Part shown: positions 1-5,913 of the stretch, in pieces
Position numbering within the stretch: position 1 is the stretch's first letter
Layout of the letters: every line of letters starts with the position of its first letter
From: an uncultured delta proteobacterium
GTDB lineage: Bacteria; Myxococcota_A; Polyangia; Polyangiales; Ga0077539
Assembly: GCA_903860995.1 (NCBI GenBank)
Contig: CAIOSS010000964.1
Location: 1-8,219 of the forward strand
Direction of reading: 5' to 3'
DNA length: 8,219 nt
The notes under the pieces: generated by a model
Databases searched by the model: none
Seen by the model: only the letters and a program-made list of their open reading frames with translations
Told to the model about the DNA's origin: nothing
Made by a program: the position numbers and the translations under genes

Positions 1-427
1 CACCGGGGTGGACGTTAAAAGTGACCCGATGGCTATGCAGCGTCTCAAGGAAGCCGCGGAAAAAGCTAAGATTGAACTTTCATCGGCGCAGTCGACGGAT
101 GTGAATTTACCATTTTTGACAGCCGATTCTTCCGGTCCTAAGCATTTGAATGTTAGTCTTAGCCGATCTAAATTTGAGCAACTGATCGCAGATATCGTTC
201 AAAGAACCTTAGCTCCGTGCATGCAGGTGCTAAAAGACGCCAAGCTTTCTGTGGAAGAAGTTCAAGAGGTCTTACTTGTTGGTGGTTCGACTCGAATTCC
301 TCTTGTTCAACAGAAGGTTAAAGATTTCTTTAAGCGCGAACCTAATCGAACAGTCAACCCGGATGAGGTCGTTGCTATTGGAGCTGCCGTGCAGGGCGGT
401 GTTTTAGCAGGTGATGTGAAAGATGTT
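1..427. other. Low-GC segment of dnaK with foreign-looking codon use
   Basis: Counting by eye, bases 1-420 are about 47% GC (198 of 420), while 421-540 are about 66% and later regions are richer. Up to GTT at 425-427 the codons include many A/T-ending forms (TTA at 404-406, GCA, GGT, GAT, AAA, GTT). From CTC at 428 they switch to C/G-ending forms (CTC CTG CTC GAC GTC). The step coincides with the start of the LLLDVTP linker. A transferred or recombined nucleotide-binding domain and an assembly join are both possible. The change itself is directly visible. Confidence 0.85.
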
Positions 428-844
428 CTCCTGCTCGACGTCACGCCTTTCAGCCTCGGCGTGGAGACCGCCGGCGGTCTCTGCGAGGCGGTCATCCGCC
501 GCAACGCGACCATCCCTGTCGAGCAGAGCCGAAACTTCGCCACCACCAACGACCAGCAGGACTCGGTGATCATCCGCATCTCGCAGGGCGAGTCGCGGAA
601 GTTCCAGGACAACACCGCCCTCGGGGAGCTGGAGCTCACCAACCTCCGCCCGGCGCCCCGCGGCGAGGTGGTGGTCTCGGTCACCTTCGAGCTCGAAGCC
701 GACGGGACGCTCCGGGTGCGGGCCAAGGACGTCGAGACCGGCCGCGAACAGGTCGTGCGGGTCAACCTGCTCACGATCCCGTCGGAGCACGATCAGGCGG
801 ACATGACCGCCCGCAATCGCGGCGCAGTGGTGCCGGTGCCCTGA
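1..844 (+). CDS. dnaK: Hsp70/DnaK-family chaperone, 5'-truncated by window edge, lacks C-terminal lid
   Basis: This is the C-terminal ~280 residues of an Hsp70, an ATP-driven cytoplasmic chaperone. The frame is open at the left edge (first full codon at base 2), so the real start lies outside. Counting from the GTG at base 8, residues 11-29 match the canonical DnaK block beginning QRLKEAAEKAKIELSS, residues 88-100 are the Hsp70 signature LLVGGSTRIPLV, and 118-133 hold NPDEVVAIGAAVQGGV. Residues 137-147 (VKDVLLLDVTP) are the interdomain linker, followed by a beta-sandwich substrate-binding domain to about residue 255. The protein ends about 23 residues later, so the helical lid of standard DnaK is absent. 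The substrate-binding half is more divergent from housekeeping DnaK than the nucleotide-binding half. Codon use changes sharply at the linker (see the segment 1-427). The TGA overlaps the ATG of the J-protein gene by one base, indicating translational coupling to its likely partner. Family assignment is very secure; a housekeeping role is doubtful. Confidence 0.93.
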   Translation, partial: TGVDVKSDPMAMQRLKEAAEKAKIELSSAQSTDVNLPFLTADSSGPKHLNVSLSRSKFEQLIADIVQRTLAPCMQVLKDAKLSVEEVQEVLLVGGSTRIPLVQQKVKDFFKREPNRTVNPDEVVAIGAAVQGGVLAGDVKDVLLLDVTPFSLGVETAGGLCEAVIRRNATIPVEQSRNFATTNDQQDSVIIRISQGESRKFQDNTALGELELTNLRPAPRGEVVVSVTFELEADGTLRVRAKDVETGREQVVRVNLLTIPSEHDQADMTARNRGAVVPVP

Positions 845-1359
845 TGTTGTCCGACAAGGTCCTCGCCGAGAACCTCGACCGCATCGACTACTACACCCTC
901 CTGGGTGTGGCCCGGGACGCTCCGCTCGCCCAGGTCCGCGACGCGTTCCACAAGTTCGCGATCCGCTTCCACCCCGACCAGCACATCGACGACGCGGAAA
1001 CACAGCAGCGGGTGCTCAAGATCTTCAAGCGGGGATCGGAGGGCTACCGGGTGCTGCTCGACCCCGTGCTGCGCGCCCGCTATGACGCGGCCATCGCGCG
1101 GGGCGAGTCGCGCCTCTCGCCCGACGCCGAGCGCACCAAGGTCGTCGGCGAGGCGAAGGTGGGCTCCGTCGCCGATCAGACCCTCCCCTCGGACGTGCAG
1201 CCGCTCTATACCCAGATCGCCGACAGCTTGCGCCGCGGCGACGTGAAGAACGCCAAGGCTTTCATGATGCTGCTGGGCCGCAAGTCCAACCACCCGAAGG
1301 TGCAGGCCCTCGCCCGAGAGGTGCTCGAGGCCGAGCAGAACCTCCTGCGCCGGCGCTGA
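844..1359 (+). CDS. Small J-domain (DnaJ-like) co-chaperone, 171 aa
   Basis: This is an Hsp40-type partner that stimulates Hsp70 ATPase through a J-domain. The J-domain spans about residues 13-85: DYYTLLGV opens helix I, and the essential HPD tripeptide is intact at H43-P44-D45 in the loop after helix II. The helix III/IV region ends near the RARYDAAIARGES stretch. There is no G/F linker, no zinc-finger CxxCxGxG repeats and no DnaJ C-terminal domain, so this is a class C J-protein and not classical DnaJ. Residues 116-168 form a short helical tail (LYTQIADSLRRGDVKNAKAF followed by a second helix), resembling a single TPR-like hairpin. The ATG overlaps the dnaK stop (TGATG), so it is almost certainly translated from the same message and serves the lid-less Hsp70. 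Its TGA directly abuts the stop of the convergent pspA gene, leaving no room for a dedicated terminator. Confidence 0.93.
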   Translation: MLSDKVLAENLDRIDYYTLLGVARDAPLAQVRDAFHKFAIRFHPDQHIDDAETQQRVLKIFKRGSEGYRVLLDPVLRARYDAAIARGESRLSPDAERTKVVGEAKVGSVADQTLPSDVQPLYTQIADSLRRGDVKNAKAFMMLLGRKSNHPKVQALAREVLEAEQNLLRRR

Positions 1360-2028
1360 CTACTTCTTGAGACGCGCCTTGAGGGCTGCGAGCTCGTCTT
1401 CGAGGCCGTCGCCGGTCTCGCCGCGCTCCAGCTTCCGGAACCGCTCTTCCAGCGAGTGCTTCTTCGGGTCTTCGATGACGTCGTGGGCCTCGACCTCGGC
1501 CTCCATCGCGTCGATGCGCTCCTGCATCTCGCGGAGCCGGCCGACCGCGCCCGCGTTGCTGCCGCCCACGGGGTTGCCGTTGGCCGAGCGCGCCTGCGAC
1601 ACCTGCGAGGAGAGGGTGTTCTTGCGGGCCTTGAGCTCCTCCAGCTTGCGCTCGAGCTGCTCGATGGTGGCGCGCAGCTCGCTGACGTAGGCGCTCTGCT
1701 GCTCCTTGTGCTTGTCGGTGTCGAGCGCCTCGCTCTCGTTCTTCTTCTTGCGCTTGAGGGCCTCCTTGGCGAGCTCCTCGTCGCCCTGCTCGAGGGCCAG
1801 CATCGCGCGGCGCTCCCACTGCGAAGACTCCTCCAGCTGGTCGCGCTGCTTCTTCTCCAGGTGCTTCACCGAGGCCAGCGAGGACACCACCTCCTGGCGG
1901 GCCTTCTTCAGCTCCTCGGACATGTCCTCGATGGTCTGCGACAGCACCTTGGCGGGGTCTTCCGCCTTGTCGATGAGCGCGTTGATGTTCGACTTCACGG
2001 CCCGGCTGAAGCGATCGACGATTCCCAT
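1360..2028 (-). CDS. pspA: PspA/IM30 (Vipp1) family membrane-stress protein, 222 aa
   Basis: PspA/IM30 proteins are ESCRT-III-like coiled coils that assemble on the inner face of the cytoplasmic membrane and help maintain it under stress. The N-terminus MGIVDRFSRAVKSNINALID is the typical amphipathic membrane-binding helix, followed by the family hallmark AEDP (residues 22-25). Residues 26-145 and 160-222 are long charged heptad-like helices, separated by a Gly/Ser/Asn-rich break at 148-160. The 222-residue length is usual for the family. The ATG at 2028 was preferred over an upstream in-frame start at 2082 because MGIVDRF is the family start; the extra 18 residues look like read-through of non-coding sequence. 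A GGGAG lies about 12 bases upstream, a long but possible spacing. The gene follows the REC-GGDEF gene on the same strand after 76 bases, so they may be co-transcribed. No PspF-like activator gene is visible nearby. Confidence 0.93.
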   Translation of the reverse strand: MGIVDRFSRAVKSNINALIDKAEDPAKVLSQTIEDMSEELKKARQEVVSSLASVKHLEKKQRDQLEESSQWERRAMLALEQGDEELAKEALKRKKKNESEALDTDKHKEQQSAYVSELRATIEQLERKLEELKARKNTLSSQVSQARSANGNPVGGSNAGAVGRLREMQERIDAMEAEVEAHDVIEDPKKHSLEERFRKLERGETGDGLEDELAALKARLKK

Positions 2029-2053
2029 GACGGCTTTGTACTCCCGATGAGGT

Positions 2054-2085
2054 CCGATGCGGAGGCACGTCGATCGTTGCATCGG
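2054..2085 (-). promoter_or_regulatory. Inverted repeat upstream of pspA
   Basis: CCGATGC (2054-2060) and GCATCGG (2079-2085) are perfect 7-base inverted arms separated by 18 bases that contain the palindrome CGATCG (2071-2076). The element lies in the 76-base gap between the GGDEF stop and the pspA start, 26-57 bases upstream of the pspA ATG. It could be an operator or an mRNA stem that uncouples pspA from the upstream gene. There is no T-run, so an intrinsic terminator is not supported. Short arms in GC-rich DNA can arise by chance. Confidence 0.3.
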
Positions 2086-2104
2086 CCCGCGGGGCTGTCC
2101 AGGG

Positions 2105-3136
2105 TCAGTCGCGGCCGCTTCGCCCCAGCGCCGTCAGCATCGCGGAGCTCGACGATCTTGGCGGCGAGGTCGCGAGTACCACGCCGCTGCCGGGGCGCCG
2201 ACGCAGGGCGCGCATCCCCTCGGAGCCCCAGGTGACCACGCCGTCGCCGGCCTGCTTGGCGGCGTACATGGCCGCGTCGCAGCAGCGCAGCAGCTCGTCG
2301 GCGTCCTTGGCGTGGTCGGGGTAGAGCGCCAGGCCGAGGCTGGCGCTCGACGCGATCTCCAGGGTGCCGCCCCCCGCCACCTCGAAGCGCAGGGGCTCGA
2401 CGAGCGTGCGGTGCAGCTTGGCCGTGACCGCCCGCGCCGAGGCCAGGTCGGCGACCCCATCGAACAGGCAGACGAACTCGTCGCCGCCCCAGCGCGCGAC
2501 GGTGTCCGAGGCGCGGAGCACGGCCCGGAGGCGAGAGGCGACGGCGCAGAGCACGGCGTCGCCGACGTGGTGGCCGTGCCGGTCGTTGATGGGCTTGAAG
2601 CGGTCGAGGTCGACGAAGACCAGGGCCATGCGCTCGGACTGCCGCGCGGCGCGGCGCAGCGCCGTCTGCAGCCGGTCGGTGAACAGCGTGCGGTTGGGCA
2701 GGCCCGTGAGCTCGTCGTGCAGGGCCGCGGAGGCCACGAACTGCACGAGCTGGGAGCGGGCGATGGCGTGGGTGAGCGCGCGCTCCAGCAGCGCGGGGCT
2801 GAACTCGCCCTTCACGAGGAAGTCTTGCGCGCCCTGCTGGAGCGCCAGCATGCCCAGGGCCCGGTCGTCGAGGCCCGTGAGAACCACGCAGGGGATGCGC
2901 TGGAGGTGGTGACGGGCTTCGAGGAAGGTGTCGAGGCCGCGGCTGTCGGCGATGTTGAGGTCGAGCACCGCCACGTCGGGCCGCACCTGCTCGACCGCCG
3001 CCGCAAGGTCGGAGAGCCGGTCGATGGCGTGGACCTCGAAGTGTTGGGTCACGCTGCAGCGGAGCCCACGCACGACGAAGAGACGATCGACCTCGTCGTC
3101 TTCCAGCAGCAGCACCCGGAGCACGCTCTCTGTCAC
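2105..3136 (-). CDS. Response regulator with GGDEF domain (probable diguanylate cyclase), 343 aa
   Basis: The protein couples a phospho-receiver to c-di-GMP synthesis (2 GTP to c-di-GMP) in the cytoplasm, as in PleD/WspR-like proteins. The REC domain is residues 5-125: acidic pair D13/D14, phospho-acceptor D59 (in VAVLDLN), T87 (VVLTG) and K109 (FLVKG) are all present. The GGDEF domain is about 140-305: HDELTGLPNR at 140-149, metal-binding FVDLDRFK at 174-181, and the signature GGDEF at 217-221. The inhibitory I-site RxxD is intact as R208-A-S-D211, five residues before GGDEF, which predicts product feedback inhibition. The last ~35 residues are Arg/Ser-rich and probably disordered. The GTG at 3136 was chosen because GAGG within AAGGATGAGG (3143-3152) sits six bases upstream and the protein then begins directly before beta-1. 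ATG at 3148 and GTG at 3169 are alternatives. No cognate histidine kinase gene lies in the window. Enzyme activity is predicted only from intact motifs. Confidence 0.92.
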   Translation of the reverse strand: MTESVLRVLLLEDDEVDRLFVVRGLRCSVTQHFEVHAIDRLSDLAAAVEQVRPDVAVLDLNIADSRGLDTFLEARHHLQRIPCVVLTGLDDRALGMLALQQGAQDFLVKGEFSPALLERALTHAIARSQLVQFVASAALHDELTGLPNRTLFTDRLQTALRRAARQSERMALVFVDLDRFKPINDRHGHHVGDAVLCAVASRLRAVLRASDTVARWGGDEFVCLFDGVADLASARAVTAKLHRTLVEPLRFEVAGGGTLEIASSASLGLALYPDHAKDADELLRCCDAAMYAAKQAGDGVVTWGSEGMRALRRRPGSGVVLATSPPRSSSSAMLTALGRSGRD

Positions 3137-3142
3137 ACGGCA

Positions 3143-3152
3143 CCTCATCCTT
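3143..3152 (-). promoter_or_regulatory. Shine-Dalgarno for the REC-GGDEF gene, deciding the GTG start
   Basis: On the minus strand the sequence reads AAGGATGAGG, then TGCCGT, then GTG at 3136. This is a strong purine-rich ribosome-binding site at good spacing. It also contains the alternative ATG (3148), which itself has AAGG directly against it with no spacing, so the GTG is the better start. Confidence 0.6.
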
Positions 3153-3280
3153 GCCGGACCGCGCACCACCGCTCGCGCGTTACCGGACAGCCTTTGTTCT
3201 CCAATCGCGAAACGGCAAGTCCGATACGTCCACCGAACTCCGCTGGTTGGCGCGGAGATGCTCGATCACAGGTCTCGATA

Positions 3281-3298
3281 CGCCCGCCGCGGCGGGCG
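3281..3298. repeat. 18-base perfect palindrome in the divergent intergenic region
   Basis: CGCCCGCCG joined directly to CGGCGGGCG is a perfect dyad with 9-base arms and no spacer, near the middle of the divergent region. It could be a binding site for a dimeric regulator. At this GC content one such palindrome per several kb is not far from chance expectation, so position is its main support. Confidence 0.35.
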
Positions 3299-3390
3299 AC
3301 CCGCGCCGCGAAACACAGCCCCGCACGCCTCGCGGACGCACAGGAAAAAGTCGCTTGACGCGCCCGCGCGCGCGACGTGATCCCGCTCGA

Positions 3391-3419
3391 CGATGCCCCG
3401 GGCGGGCATCGGGTACGCT
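3391..3419 (+). promoter_or_regulatory. Candidate -10 element with adjoining dyad before the MBL-GMC-MFS cluster
   Basis: CGATGCCC (3391-3398) and GGGCATCG (3404-3411) are perfect 8-base inverted arms with a 5-base loop. Two bases later comes TACGCT (3414-3419), a TANNNT match ending eight bases before the ATG at 3428. No Shine-Dalgarno is visible, so transcription from this element would give a nearly leaderless message. The dyad would overlap the -35 position, a typical operator site. No -35 match is evident. The promoter reading is inference. Confidence 0.33.
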
Positions 3420-3427
3420 CCAGCCCA

Positions 3428-4174
3428 ATGACACTCTCGGTGCGGGTGGTGGGCGTCGGCGACGCGTTCACGGCGCGGTACTACAACGCCTGCCTCCTGG
3501 TGGAGACGGCGGACACGCGGCTGCTCATCGACGCGCCGCCGGCCCTCGCACGCGCGCTGGCCGACCTCGGCGACCGCGGCGGCCCGTCGCTCGGGCTCGA
3601 CGACATCGACCACGTGCTCATCACCCACCTGCACGGCGATCACATGGGAGGCCTGGAGCAGCTGCTCTTCTGGCGGCGCTTCGTCACCGGGCGACGCAGC
3701 ACGCTGCACGCGATCCCCGAGGTGCTCGCGGGGCTCTGGGACGCGCGCCTGCGCGGCGGCATGGAGGTGCTCATGGACGCCGACGGCGCCCGCCACCCGC
3801 TCACCCTCGACGACTACGCCGACGTGCGGCCGATGCCCGCGGCCGGCGAGGCCTTCGCCCTCGGGGGGCTCACCCTGGAGTGGCGCCCGACGGTGCATCA
3901 CATCCCCACCTCGGCCCTTCGCGTGCGCGCGGGCGGCGCGACCTTCGGGTACAGCGCCGACACGGCCTTCGACCCGTCGCTCATCGCGTGGCTCTCCGCC
4001 GCCGACCTCGTGCTCCACGAGACCAACTACGGCACCCATACGCCGCTCGAGCGGCTCGTCGGGCTCGACGCGTCGCTGCGCGAGCGCATGAAGCTCATCC
4101 ACTACTCCGACCTCCACGACGTGGCGGCGTCGCCCATCGCCTGTGCGCGCGAGGGCGACCGCTACGAGCTGTAG
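3428..4174 (+). CDS. MBL-fold metallo-hydrolase (RNase Z-like subgroup), 248 aa
   Basis: This is a metallo-beta-lactamase-fold hydrolase, probably binding two zinc ions. The key motif THLHGDHMGG gives H67-x-H69-x-D71-H72; further probable ligands are H157 or H158 (VHHIPT), D178 (YSADT) and H225 (LIHYSD). The order YSADT, then LVLHETNYGTHT (195-206), then H225 follows the layout of RNase Z/ElaC and related phosphodiesterase-like MBL proteins (SGDT, HE.T, H-S). The tRNA-gripping exosite arm is not evident, so calling it a tRNA maturase is not justified. No signal peptide is seen; it is likely cytoplasmic. The ATG at 3428 was chosen over GTG at 3377 because beta-1 (LSVRVVGVGDAF) begins immediately after it and the earlier 17 residues look non-coding. 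It is first in a tight same-strand cluster, 20 bases ahead of the GMC gene. Fold is certain; substrate unknown. Confidence 0.9.
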   Translation: MTLSVRVVGVGDAFTARYYNACLLVETADTRLLIDAPPALARALADLGDRGGPSLGLDDIDHVLITHLHGDHMGGLEQLLFWRRFVTGRRSTLHAIPEVLAGLWDARLRGGMEVLMDADGARHPLTLDDYADVRPMPAAGEAFALGGLTLEWRPTVHHIPTSALRVRAGGATFGYSADTAFDPSLIAWLSAADLVLHETNYGTHTPLERLVGLDASLRERMKLIHYSDLHDVAASPIACAREGDRYEL

Positions 4175-4194
4175 GCCGTGGCACACTCCGCGGC

Positions 4195-5895
4195 GTGAGC
4201 GAGCGATTCGACTTCGATGTGCTGGTCGTCGGTTCGGGCTTCGGCGGCTCGGTGTCGGCCCTGCGGCTGAGCGAGAAGGGCTACCGGGTGGCGGTGCTGG
4301 AGCGCGGCCCGCGCTGGGAGGCGAGGGACTTCCCGAAGACCAACTGGAGCGTCCGCAAGGCCATCTGGATGCCCGCGCTCGGGTGCTTCGGCATCCTGCG
4401 GCTGTCCTTCCTGTCGGACGTGTTCGTGCTCTCCGGGGCCGGCGTGGGCGGCGGGTCGCTCGTGTACGCCAACACCCTGTACGTGCCGCCCGACGCGTTC
4501 TTCCGGGCGCCGCAGTGGGCCTCGCTGGGCGACTGGAAGGCTCGGCTCATGCCGCACTATCGGGTCGCGCAGTTCATGCTCGGGGTCACGCAGAACCGCT
4601 TCGAGGGCGAACCCGACCGCGTGCTCAAATCCGTCGCGGAGGACATCGGCAAGGCCGACACCTACGTCACGACCCCCGTCGGCGTGTACTTCGGCTCCCC
4701 CAACGAGAGCGTTCCCGACCCGTACTTCGACGGCGCCGGGCCCGCGCGCACGGGCTGCAACCACTGCGGCGGGTGCATGGTGGGCTGCCGCTTCGGCGCC
4801 AAGAACACCCTCGACCGCAACTACCTGTACTTCGCCGAGAAGCTCGGCGCCGAGGTGCGCCCGATGCGCACCGTCGTCGACGTGCGCGCGCTCCCCGACG
4901 GCGGCTACGCGGTGACGCACGAGCGCACGGGCGCGTGGTGGTCCCGCGACCGGCAGGTGAGCACCGCCGAGCGCGTGGTGCTCTCCGCGGGCGTGCTCGG
5001 CACGGTGAAGCTCCTGCTGGAGAGCCGCGAGCGGGGGACGCTCCCGCGGGTCTCTGGGGCCCTCGGAAAGCTCGTGCGCACCAACAGCGAGGCCATCCTC
5101 GGGGTGACCGCCGGGGTCACCTCGGAGAAGTGGTCGCGGGGCATCGCGATCACCTCGTCGATCCACCCCGACGAGCGCACCCACATCGAGGTGGTGCGCT
5201 ACAGCGAGGGGAGCGACGCGCTCGCCCCGCTCACCACACCGCTCACCGACGGCGGCGCCGGGGCCCCGCGCTGGACGCGCTGGCTCGGCAACGTGGTGCG
5301 TCACCCGATCACCTTCGCGCGTAACCTCTGGCCCTTCGGGCGGGCGAAGCGGGGGGTCTTCCTGCTGGTGATGCAGACGCTCGACAACTCCATCTCGCTG
5401 CGGCTGCGGCGCACCTGGCGCTCGCTCTGGCAGCGGGCGCTCGACACCGACCGGGGCGATGGCGAGCCCAACCCCTCGTACATCCCGCTGGCCAACCAGC
5501 TCGCGCAGGTGTTCGCCGCCAAGGTGCAGGGCGTCGCGCAGTCGTCGATCATGGAGGCCCTCTTCGACACCCCCTCGACGGCGCACATCCTCGGCGGCGC
5601 GGCCATCGGCGCGTCCCCCGAGACCGGGGTCATCGACGAGCGCAACGAGGTCTTCGGACACCCGGGGCTCTACGTGTGCGACGGGTCGATGATCCCGGCC
5701 AACCTGGGCGTCAACCCGAGCCTCACCATCACCGCGGTGACCGAGCTGGCCATGAGCCACGTGCCGGTGAAGCCCGGCGCGACGCTGCGCCCCGCGGTCG
5801 ACCCGGACTTCCGGGCGCGGCGCCTCGGGGAGATCGAGGCCCTCTCGGCGGAGACCGGGAGCGCGTCGCTGCAACGCCACCTCCCGGTGGTCTAG
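4195..5895 (+). CDS. GMC-family FAD oxidoreductase, ChoD-like (cholesterol-oxidase type), 566 aa
   Basis: GMC enzymes oxidise alcohols using FAD; the closest recognisable relatives are actinobacterial ChoD-type proteins annotated as cholesterol oxidases. The N-terminal Rossmann motif is G13-S-G-F-G-G18, with E36 (VLERG) for the adenine ribose, and the second flavin loop is GAGVGGGS at 81-88. The C-terminal GMC domain carries GLYVCDGSMIPANLGVNPSL, with probable catalytic H464 (AHILGG) and N507 (GVNPS). Four cysteines at 188, 191, 194 and 198 (CNHCGGCMVGC) form a ferredoxin-like spacing typical of this subgroup. The length is close to the ~580 residues of ChoD. No signal peptide is apparent. 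The GTG at 4195 begins MSERFDFDVLVVGSG directly before the FAD motif; the frame is open farther upstream but that part overlaps the MBL gene and shows no coding character. The neighbours are an MBL hydrolase (20 bases upstream) and an MFS carrier (18 bases downstream). Sterol as the true substrate is unproven. Confidence 0.9.
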   Translation: MSERFDFDVLVVGSGFGGSVSALRLSEKGYRVAVLERGPRWEARDFPKTNWSVRKAIWMPALGCFGILRLSFLSDVFVLSGAGVGGGSLVYANTLYVPPDAFFRAPQWASLGDWKARLMPHYRVAQFMLGVTQNRFEGEPDRVLKSVAEDIGKADTYVTTPVGVYFGSPNESVPDPYFDGAGPARTGCNHCGGCMVGCRFGAKNTLDRNYLYFAEKLGAEVRPMRTVVDVRALPDGGYAVTHERTGAWWSRDRQVSTAERVVLSAGVLGTVKLLLESRERGTLPRVSGALGKLVRTNSEAILGVTAGVTSEKWSRGIAITSSIHPDERTHIEVVRYSEGSDALAPLTTPLTDGGAGAPRWTRWLGNVVRHPITFARNLWPFGRAKRGVFLLVMQTLDNSISLRLRRTWRSLWQRALDTDRGDGEPNPSYIPLANQLAQVFAAKVQGVAQSSIMEALFDTPSTAHILGGAAIGASPETGVIDERNEVFGHPGLYVCDGSMIPANLGVNPSLTITAVTELAMSHVPVKPGATLRPAVDPDFRARRLGEIEALSAETGSASLQRHLPVV

Positions 5896-5913
5896 TCTGC
5901 TGCCATCAACGCC

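Larger units (their letters stand above)
3137..3427. other. Divergent intergenic region between REC-GGDEF and MBL hydrolase genes
   Basis: These 291 bases separate divergently transcribed genes and must hold the control signals for both. The most AT-rich patch, around 3190-3215, is a reasonable place for the minus-strand promoter, but no hexamer pair there is convincing. Contents that can be named are the minus-strand ribosome-binding site (3143-3152), an 18-base palindrome (3281-3298), a dyad (3391-3411) and a TACGCT element (3414-3419). TTGACG at 3355-3360 resembles a -35 box but has no good -10 at 16-18 bases. I see no small gene or RNA gene. Confidence 0.6.

Noticed and set aside
1456..2235. 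Plus-strand Leu/Val/Ala-rich frame opposite pspA that could be mistaken for a membrane protein
   Set aside because: It is the mirror of the coiled-coil pspA codons; the hydrophobicity reflects antisense reading of Glu/Lys/Gln codons and there is no family motif.
3355..3383. TTGACG as a sigma70 -35 box
   Set aside because: The sequence 16-18 bases downstream is a poor -10 match, so the pair is not supported.
3428..4174. Assignment of the MBL protein as tRNase Z (rnz)
   Set aside because: Motif order is similar, but the exosite arm is not evident and the gene sits in a metabolic-looking cluster, so only the fold and subgroup are claimed.
3151..4194. Upstream extension of the GMC reading frame as part of a larger fusion protein
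   Set aside because: The added 348 residues are Arg/Pro/Ala-rich with no fold and overlap the MBL gene; GTG at 4195 precedes the FAD motif directly.
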